From Thermodesulfovibrio sp. (lineage in GTDB: Bacteria; Nitrospirota; Thermodesulfovibrionia; Thermodesulfovibrionales; JdFR-85), in assembly GCA_027016675.1 (NCBI GenBank), contig JALUSH010000111.1, positions 1 to 12,205 on the forward strand: a DNA stretch of 12,205 nucleotides. Direction: 5' to 3'. The notes under the pieces are model-generated. The model was not told where the DNA came from. It ran no database searches and saw only the letters and a list, made by a program, of their open reading frames with translations. Shown here one piece after another: positions 8,201 through 12,205 of this stretch. Position 1 is the first letter of the stretch, and each line of letters starts with the position of its first letter. Position numbers and translations under genes: made by a program.

Positions 8201-8949
8201 TGCCAGTGGCCTGCATCAAAGGAGGTTATGGCCCTGTTGATTGCCTGTAGTCTTCTTACAATGTAATAATGGATATACCCACCACCGATGAATAGAACTA
8301 TTGCACCTATTATGAAATAGATGAAAAGATACTGTCTCCTCTCACCTTGCTCAAACAAATTCATGCCAGGTATTATCAGCCGGCCATATATATAACCAAG
8401 AATCTCTTTTGAATTGTCATGACAACTCTGACATTCAGGTTCATTTTGGAGTGCAAAAATAAAGTTGTCAGGGTTATATTTCCTCTTATATCCATGGCAT
8501 GAGGTACAAACCAAATCCCTGTTATTAAATACAGGAAGACGCATGGGAGGAACTCCTGAACGGAACCACAAACGACCAGAACTGTCATAGATACATATAT
8601 GCTGCAAAAAACCAAGCCTCTGGATGACCAATAGATCCTCTCTTAAATCCTTAATATCCCCCTCCTTCATCTTTCTTATAATAAATTCTTTAAGTAAGAC
8701 CTTTGGTCCCTGGGGAGATTCTATAACACCCCTGATAATCTCCTCATTCAACCTTTGATGCTGGGTGCCTTCATAAAGATAGGCCATCACTAAAACAACC
8801 GTCACTATGAGGAGTGCCAGAAATGTAAGACGCCTGTTAATACCTCTCAGGGGTACACCTCGCTGCCTCACCTCCTTAAATGATAATGAGGTCTGATTCT
8901 TTGTATTTTCCCCTGTGCTCAGTGCGAGCACCAAAGAATAAACATACAA
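5233..8949 (-). CDS. Diheme c-type sensor hybrid histidine kinase (HAMP-PAS-GAF-GAF-PAS-HisKA-HATPase-REC)
   Basis: 1238-residue membrane sensor kinase. TM1 is at about 41-57, with RR just before it (inside), and TM2 at about 207-229. The ~150-residue periplasmic loop between them holds two haem-c motifs, CTSCH (148-152) and CQSCH (173-177). Then come HAMP (about 230-282), PAS1 (285-405), GAF-like regions (about 415-570 and 580-740), PAS2 (about 745-860) and a dimerisation helix with phospho-acceptor H888 in NLAGGIAHDFNNIL. The ATPase has its N-box at 995-1003, DTGTGIP (1033-1039) and GRGTGLGL (1058-1065). A receiver (about 1118-1235) has D1124/D1125, phospho-acceptor D1170, T1198 and K1219. 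All catalytic residues are present. A redox, gas or electron-acceptor signal through covalent haem is the natural inference. No DNA-binding response regulator is nearby, so the output is unknown. The start is uncertain: TTG at 8949 has no clear ribosome site, and an AAGGAGG inside codons 25-27 is not followed by a well-spaced in-frame start codon. Confidence 0.93.
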   Translation of the reverse strand: MYVYSLVLALSTGENTKNQTSLSFKEVRQRGVPLRGINRRLTFLALLIVTVVLVMAYLYEGTQHQRLNEEIIRGVIESPQGPKVLLKEFIIRKMKEGDIKDLREDLLVIQRLGFLQHICIYDSSGRLWFRSGVPPMRLPVFNNRDLVCTSCHGYKRKYNPDNFIFALQNEPECQSCHDNSKEILGYIYGRLIIPGMNLFEQGERRQYLFIYFIIGAIVLFIGGGYIHYYIVRRLQAINRAITSFDAGHWQPVKDRFDDEIGEISRSFNKMAERIISTQAELNESRAYLKNLLDNMTDMVIVIDREHKIRYVNRATLEFLRKKETEIIGRECHRVFHDSPVPCYLRRGPERDECGFLAAFKGRRGSSVHKHRTEKGNTYIHVQYIPFYQEGKILYMIEMARDITETYKLNEEKRILSEYNAVLQNVTDMSSFVDWLSRLGRMELKAEGCSLFIYDRKTERLKLLNRDSVDPALRVHIEEMELDECVSIHAIESGEPFVAERPEEFPEGRLKALLREAGVNQIISIPIKEGSRVVGVYNLAYKEAFHFRKEDSQFFALLMETINRVYQRIRHYEEIKEHGERLTTIIEVVNTINRTSGYDDVLDRLTFSVKRILNSHISGVLLYDKDKTSLHVSSIQGVDMPLESLPVIPVKAFNLKFSRMENSFSSINLFKNERWRPLNDIARLHGFKSFYARVLFSTKNEKLGILFSLWRDEYLPSLEDIAYFNIFSEHAEIALEKALLQAEIEKEKNNWENTFNSFSDPLFITDRSFNIIKHNKAFAEFVGAYNLLGKKCYEVVHGTERPLADCPHYETILHKRTAVREFYQKETNRHLVYTTALIKGMEGEYRVVHHIKDVSFLKQLEDERDRLLHQLVQAQKMEAVGNLAGGIAHDFNNILTGILGHAELAEMKLKDDSIRENLAVIKKAAERARDFTKQLLLFGRKAPLEKKVQDLNRIVKESMKLINRLIGEDIELEFALHEELLYVDVDAAQITQVIMNLAVNARDAMPYGGKLTIKTGRRENNEKKGRYALIVVQDTGTGIPEDIKDRIFEPFFTTKQEGRGTGLGLSVVYSVIDRHGGYIELRSSPDNGTTFEVYLPDVDVERGYSVQMREDESMPGGNASILLVDDEEIIRDTGKMILESLGYSVTTAKNGKEALEIYKNSGNGFDLVLSDMIMPEMRGTELYRELSKIRPDVKFILITGYGRHQISSDVRDRIRAVIEKPFNIKEVAYRIRDVLDGRI
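8866..8877 (-). promoter_or_regulatory. Strong Shine-Dalgarno-like sequence inside predicted kinase N-terminus
   Basis: The minus strand reads AAGGAGGTGAGG across codons 25-28 of the predicted kinase. It is the best ribosome-binding match near this gene, yet no in-frame ATG, GTG or TTG follows at normal spacing. The in-frame GTG is part of the motif itself and the next candidate is a CTG at 8850, about 20 bases on. The true start could therefore be non-standard or further inside, or the motif may be chance. Confidence 0.25.
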
Positions 8950-9034
8950 TATTTATGCCAGGTTTTTAGGTGAGGCTGGAAATGATTTTTTCCTAAATAT
9001 CAATACGATTTTAACGGAACCGGTAATCCTTATA

Positions 9035-9048
9035 GTCAATGTATTGAC
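9035..9048. promoter_or_regulatory. 14-bp dyad, possible operator upstream of the sensor kinase
   Basis: GTCAAT-GT-ATTGAC is a perfect 6-2-6 inverted repeat about 90 bp before the kinase start. On the minus strand it overlaps a TATAAG (9034-9029, possible -10) by one base and also contains TTGACT, a possible -35. A repressor or activator bound here would sit in the kinase promoter. The regulator is unknown; the half-sites do not match the usual FNR or CRP consensus. Confidence 0.35.
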
Positions 9049-9123
9049 GTGTTTTGCAGGCAGGGTGGATAGTGCTGTCCATGTGTGGTATTTTGTTACA
9101 TCAGTCTCTCCTGCAAAATCCAC
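9049..9123 (-). repeat. Bulged 12-bp inverted repeat downstream of the substrate-binding-protein gene
   Basis: Read on the minus strand, GTG(GA)TTTTGCAGG at 9123-9110 pairs with CCTGCAAAACAC at 9060-9049: nine perfect base pairs, a two-base bulge, then three more. The loop is about 49 bases; read on the plus strand it contains a 6-bp hairpin (TGGATA/TGTCCA, 9066-9081). The repeat begins just after the stop of the gene at 9125. No T-tract follows the second arm, so it does not look like a standard intrinsic terminator. It may be a transcript-end structure or a regulatory element in the 175-bp gap. Confidence 0.4.
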
Positions 9124-9124
9124 A

Positions 9125-10054
9125 TCAGATTTTAACAGCCTCTCTGTAATGGTCTGCCTCAGGATGAATCTCTCTTATAATCTCCAGATCAAAAATATCG
9201 GTCTCTTTGAACTCCCTGTCTATATACCCGAGTAAGTTCATCCTTTCTGTCAGCTTCATTGTACAGTTAATGTATCCCTCGGTAATATCTGCACAATAAT
9301 GAGGCGAAATCAGCAGGGTTTCCAGAACGAACGTCTTATCCACCAATCTTAATAGCTCTGCTACAGAAGTAGCCACATCTACAGGTTTATTTCTTATCAG
9401 CCATGAGGCCCTCTCATGTAACAGAAGAAACTCCTTTATATAATCCCGATACGCTTTTAACAGCCTCCTCTTTACAAGGATTCCATAGCTTGGATTGTCA
9501 GGCCATAATCTGTTAGGAGGATAAACAATCCGTCCGCCTCCATAGTAAATAACAGCCTCCGCAAGGGCAGGAGTTCCCACAACAGCATCCACATGGCCAT
9601 ATATGAATGCCTCGAGCACCTCATCTGCCCATGCCATGTTCAATATCTCTGCCTTAACACCATGGGTGTTTATAAGATCAGTAATTATGATGTCGTGGAT
9701 GGATCCCTTACCAGGAACACCGATTCTCTTGAACTGTGAAAGTATATAATGGAGATCTTTGGTTTCAGGATAACCAACTACCTTACTATGTGAAGATATA
9801 ACAGTGCCCTCCACATGCCCGCCTGCAACACATATGATATCCACCCCCCTTGATATCCCTATAACTGCTGGAGGAAGTCCTATATAGGCAAGGTCTATTT
9901 CATCTCTCTGGAAGGCCTCAACAATGGCAGGTCCAGTACCAAAAAGCGTCCACCTTATTTTCAAAGAAAGGTCTTTCATTATCTCTGGCATGGCCTGTAT
10001 TACTATAGAGGTGTGATAAAGCGTTGACAGGTGCCCCACCCTGAGGGTGTCCAT
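9125..10054 (-). CDS. Substrate-binding-protein-fold protein (SsuA/THI5/NMT1-like), no signal peptide
   Basis: 309 residues resembling periplasmic binding proteins of nitrate/sulfonate/taurine-type ABC importers. Early LRVGHLSTLYHTSIVIQA and FGTGPAIVEAFQRDEIDLAYIGLPPAVIG (38-66) match the first lobe with its 'number of genes/ghosts' strand-helix pattern. RIGVPGKGSIHDII (110-123) marks the hinge crossover, and NPSYGILVKRRLL (187-199) matches the typical late segment. A secretion signal or lipobox is absent: the protein starts directly with the first beta strand. The start is firm, with AGGGAGG six bases before the ATG. The ATG abuts the TAG of the UbiB-family gene in the same frame. No permease or ATPase gene is adjacent. 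It is therefore either a cytoplasmic ligand-binding protein or an enzyme on this fold, as MqnA, MqnD and THI5 are. It lacks the THI5 CCCFC motif. The ligand is unknown. Confidence 0.85.
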   Translation of the reverse strand: MDTLRVGHLSTLYHTSIVIQAMPEIMKDLSLKIRWTLFGTGPAIVEAFQRDEIDLAYIGLPPAVIGISRGVDIICVAGGHVEGTVISSHSKVVGYPETKDLHYILSQFKRIGVPGKGSIHDIIITDLINTHGVKAEILNMAWADEVLEAFIYGHVDAVVGTPALAEAVIYYGGGRIVYPPNRLWPDNPSYGILVKRRLLKAYRDYIKEFLLLHERASWLIRNKPVDVATSVAELLRLVDKTFVLETLLISPHYCADITEGYINCTMKLTERMNLLGYIDREFKETDIFDLEIIREIHPEADHYREAVKI

Positions 10055-11755
10055 CTAAAGCCTCCCTGAACGTATGATTGATATGAGCAGCCATAATCCC
10101 ATGACAAAGGCAATAATAAATCCTGTGAGGCCAAAGAGGGGAATATCAAATATCCTGCCACCAGTACCGGAAAGCGTGAGGATTGAAGAACTTAAAATAA
10201 TGGCGGCAATCACTATACTGAAAGAGAGACGATTTGTGGATCGATCTATATCTCGTATAAATCGATCCATTCCAGTATGGGTCAACTTTAGATGTAGTTC
10301 GTCCTTTAATGTCTTCCTGAGAAGAATCTGTAGTTGCTTCGGAGTGGTAACGGCAAAGCTGGTGAACTCGTTCATCTGACGTTCCATCTTTTCATACAGC
10401 CTCTTTGGGTTGTATCTGCTTCTTATAAGCTTTGTTGCATAGGGTTCTGCAATGCTTATAAAATTGAAATTGGGGTCAAGTTCCCTGCCAATGCTGTCAA
10501 GTATAAGAAGGCATTTATCAAGCAGTAACAGATCGGCAGGTATCTTGAGCTTGTATTTTATCGCCATATGTAGCAGCGTATCCATATACTGGGCAATATT
10601 TATTTCAGAGAGTGTAAGATCGTAAAGAGGAATGAGAAAGTCTCTTATATCGTTCTTGAACTCCCGTTTAAAAGATTCGAGATCGACATCCTCTGTTACG
10701 AGACCAAGATTTATATACTGGTCAACAAGGGCATCAAAGTCCTTCTTAACCAGTGCTACCAGTGCTGCAGCAATACTTTCCATTATGTCGGGTGTGAGCC
10801 AGCCTACAATGCCAAAATCAACAAGACCGATTCTTCCATCAGGCATCACAAATATGTTTCCTGGATGAGGGTCTGCATGAAAAAACCCATCCTCGAGAAA
10901 CATCTTGAAATAGGCATCAATACCAATTCGGGCAAGTTCTGTTCTGTTCAACCCCATTTCCTCTATAGCATCAATATTGTCAATCCTCACACCGTCAATC
11001 CTCTCCATCACGATCATTCTTCTTGAAACAAGATCAGGATAAAGCCTTGGAATAACTATATGAGAGTTATTTGCAAAGTTACGCCTGAACCTGCACATAT
11101 TCTTCGCCTCTTCTGTAAAATCAAGCTCCCGGGTAATGGTTCTTGAAAACTCCTCAACAATCCCTCGTGGATTGAAGAACTCTGTCTCGGGCATATAGCG
11201 TATCATAAGGCTTGATATGGTCTTCAGGATGGATATATCTGTCTCAATCTGTTCCTCTATGCCTGGACGTTGAATCTTGATAACAACTGGAGAGCCATCC
11301 TTCAGAGTGGCATGATGAACCTGTGCAATTGAGGCAGCAGCCACAGGAGTTTTTTCTATATCATCAAAAATCTCCCAGGGATCAACCCCCATCTCCTCGT
11401 TGATGGTTTTCAGAACCTCCTCGAAGGGAAAGGGGGGGACCTCATCCTGTAGTTTTTTAAACTCGTCAGCATAGGCCTTGGTTATAAGGTCGGGCCTGGA
11501 GGCGAGCAACTGGCCGAGTTTTATAAAGGATGGCCCCAGCTCAGCAAAGGCAAGTCTCAGCCTCTCAGGTATTGTATAAGGCATTACAGGTGGCACACCC
11601 AGTATTTTAATTCGTTTTCGAAGCGGTAATACCCTGTGGAGGTTGAGTTGCTCTATGAAGTGACCAAACCCGTGTTTTATGAAGACATTAACTATCTGAC
11701 GGACTCTATTTATGTTTTTATAGAACCGTTTGAATCTCAGTATTTCAAGTAACAT
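10055..11755 (-). CDS. UbiB/AarF/ABC1 family atypical kinase
   Basis: 566 residues, the usual length for this membrane-associated protein-kinase-like family that supports ubiquinone or other isoprenoid-lipid metabolism. Diagnostic motifs are all present: KxGQ as FIKLGQLLASRPDL (77-90), the alanine-rich loop VAAASIAQVHHA (138-149), the ATP lysine in VVIKIQRP (K160), ELDFTEEAKN (210-219), the catalytic loop HADPHPGNIF (293-302) and DFG (313-315). Two C-terminal membrane helices lie at about 516-532 and 541-560, as in bacterial UbiB. The family is thought to act as an ATPase that extracts or presents quinone precursors rather than as a protein kinase. This organism's quinone cannot be deduced here, so I give no symbol. 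The ribosome site is weak (GGA about 10 bases upstream). It lies 22 bp after the phasin-like gene and directly before the substrate-binding-protein gene, probably in one transcript. Confidence 0.94.
   Translation of the reverse strand: MLLEILRFKRFYKNINRVRQIVNVFIKHGFGHFIEQLNLHRVLPLRKRIKILGVPPVMPYTIPERLRLAFAELGPSFIKLGQLLASRPDLITKAYADEFKKLQDEVPPFPFEEVLKTINEEMGVDPWEIFDDIEKTPVAAASIAQVHHATLKDGSPVVIKIQRPGIEEQIETDISILKTISSLMIRYMPETEFFNPRGIVEEFSRTITRELDFTEEAKNMCRFRRNFANNSHIVIPRLYPDLVSRRMIVMERIDGVRIDNIDAIEEMGLNRTELARIGIDAYFKMFLEDGFFHADPHPGNIFVMPDGRIGLVDFGIVGWLTPDIMESIAAALVALVKKDFDALVDQYINLGLVTEDVDLESFKREFKNDIRDFLIPLYDLTLSEINIAQYMDTLLHMAIKYKLKIPADLLLLDKCLLILDSIGRELDPNFNFISIAEPYATKLIRSRYNPKRLYEKMERQMNEFTSFAVTTPKQLQILLRKTLKDELHLKLTHTGMDRFIRDIDRSTNRLSFSIVIAAIILSSSILTLSGTGGRIFDIPLFGLTGFIIAFVMGLWLLISIIRSGRL
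10061..10067 (-). promoter_or_regulatory. Ribosome-binding site fixing the substrate-binding-protein start
   Basis: AGGGAGG on the minus strand, six bases before the ATG at 10054 and lying in the last codons of the UbiB-family gene. It argues that the ATG is the true start, and hence that the protein really lacks a signal peptide. Confidence 0.65.
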
Positions 11756-11777
11756 CTATTGGTTTCCGTGAACTGAG

Positions 11778-12104
11778 TTATTCTTCTGAGGGTTGTTTTG
11801 TGATGGCCTCTTCCAGTTTCTTGACCCTTGCAGAGAGTGTTTTGAGCTTTTTGTCTATATTGTCAATATCATCCTTTGTGGGCAGATTCATCTTCTCAAG
11901 ACTCTTTGCAATAATGTCTGAGAGGGTTTTTGTTACATCCTCGGTGCTTTTCTCTGCCCTCTCGGTCCACTCTTTAACAAGCTTTGCGCCCTGTGATTCA
12001 CTGAGTTCACCTTTCTTTACAAGCTCATCTACTAATTCCCTTATCTTTTCCTGGGCGCCAAAACCTGCAAGCATCGTGTTCCTGATAATCTCAATAAGTG
12101 TCAT
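11778..12104 (-). CDS. Small coiled-coil phasin-like (polyhydroxyalkanoate granule-associated type) protein
   Basis: 108 residues, almost entirely predicted helix and highly charged. The N-terminal part (TLIEIIRNTMLAGFGAQEKI) resembles the amphipathic segment of phasin-like and granule-associated proteins. A middle region with KKGELSESQGAKLVKEW (residues 30-46) is typical of this group, and a C-terminal heptad-like coiled coil ends in KLKTLSARVKKLEEAI (about 85-101). There is no signal peptide or clear membrane helix. Members of this group are often annotated as PHA granule proteins, but many occur in genomes without PHA synthase, and their function is then unknown; no PHA gene is visible here. 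The start is very well supported by AAAGGAGG eight bases upstream. It is the first gene of the run with the UbiB-family gene (22-bp gap), so a role in organising or partnering that membrane protein is a fair guess. Confidence 0.7.
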   Translation of the reverse strand: MTLIEIIRNTMLAGFGAQEKIRELVDELVKKGELSESQGAKLVKEWTERAEKSTEDVTKTLSDIIAKSLEKMNLPTKDDIDNIDKKLKTLSARVKKLEEAITKQPSEE

Positions 12105-12128
12105 GGCCTTCTCCTCCTTTTGTGGTAT

Positions 12129-12157
12129 TTTATATTATTTTCTCTGTTCTCAATCAA
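12129..12157 (-). promoter_or_regulatory. Probable sigma70-type promoter for the phasin-like/UbiB operon
   Basis: On the minus strand TTGATT (12157-12152) is followed by exactly 17 bases and TATAAA (12134-12129), five of six to the -10 consensus. Transcription would start near 12122, just before the AAAGGAGG ribosome site, giving a very short leader. TGATTGAG overlaps the -35 and recurs 44 bp upstream. Confidence 0.5.
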
Positions 12158-12200
12158 AAACTTTACAGACCAGCATCACACGATTTTTTATACTCAATCA
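12149..12200. repeat. Pair of direct TGATTGAG repeats upstream of the phasin-like gene
   Basis: TGATTGAG occurs on the minus strand at 12156-12149 and again at 12200-12193, a 44-bp period or about four helical turns. The inner copy overlaps the predicted -35 element. It could be a pair of activator or repressor sites, but eight bases twice in A+T-rich DNA may be chance. Confidence 0.25.
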
Positions 12201-12205
12201 TGCAG

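Noticed and set aside
9044..9073. Plus-strand promoter (TTGACG, 18-base gap, GATAGT) driving an antisense RNA
   Set aside because: The -10 match is only four of six and there is no downstream plus-strand gene or terminator to support it.
9044..9235. Plus-strand frame of 63 codons over the intergenic gap and the end of the binding-protein gene
   Set aside because: Half of it is antisense to a clear gene, it has no ribosome site, and the product resembles nothing recognisable.
9125..10054. Assignment as THI5 (pyrimidine synthase), MqnA or MqnD
   Set aside because: No CCCFC motif, and the N-terminus lacks the typical MqnA/MqnD signatures; only the shared fold is supported.
1..12205. tRNA/rRNA genes, CRISPR arrays, insertion sequences or phage genes
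   Set aside because: None seen: the window is densely filled by minus-strand genes, and no spaced repeats, transposase motifs or cloverleaf-like sequences were noticed.

Overview
All genes in this window lie on the minus strand, so transcription runs from high to low coordinates. Base composition is moderate (low-to-mid 40s % G+C by eye). Gene content and order (PhoH, 7TM-HD protein and YbeY; queA with a QueH-type reductase; UbiB-family kinase; a large sensor kinase with c-type haem motifs) fit a Gram-negative, probably anaerobic or respiratory bacterium. My best guess is Nitrospirota or a neighbouring deep lineage. That is inferred from gene style, not from a database match.

Region 1 (12205 to about 9125): a likely promoter, then a small coiled-coil phasin-like protein, a UbiB/ABC1 atypical kinase, and a substrate-binding-protein-fold protein with no signal peptide. 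Spacing is tight (22 bp, then a TAG stop abutting an ATG), so this looks like one operon.

Region 2 (9124 to 5233): a 175-bp gap with a bulged 12-bp inverted repeat and a 14-bp dyad, then one 1238-residue hybrid sensor histidine kinase. The kinase has a periplasmic domain with two CxxCH haem motifs, two membrane segments, HAMP, PAS, two GAF-like regions, a second PAS, the kinase core and a C-terminal receiver.

Region 3 (5232 to 4228): queH (epoxyqueuosine reductase) and a small two-helix DUF2905 membrane protein, then a 131-bp gap with a possible promoter.

Region 4 (4227 to 1): a compressed operon of queA, a SPOR-domain membrane protein, phoH, a 7TM-HD (PgpH-like) phosphodiesterase lacking the usual extracellular domain, and the 5' end of ybeY, which runs off the window. 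Its junctions are an ATGA overlap, an abutting TAA/ATG, a 62-bp overlap and an 83-bp overlap.

Two themes emerge. queA and queH together supply the last two known steps of tRNA queuosine synthesis, and phoH/ybeY belong to RNA and ribosome maintenance, so regions 3 and 4 are largely RNA-directed housekeeping. Regions 1 and 2 look linked to the membrane, quinones and redox: a quinone-associated kinase family beside a haem-c redox sensor. The least explained parts are the signal-less substrate-binding-fold protein coupled to UbiB and the diheme hybrid kinase with no obvious output regulator. No RNA genes, CRISPR arrays or insertion sequences were seen.
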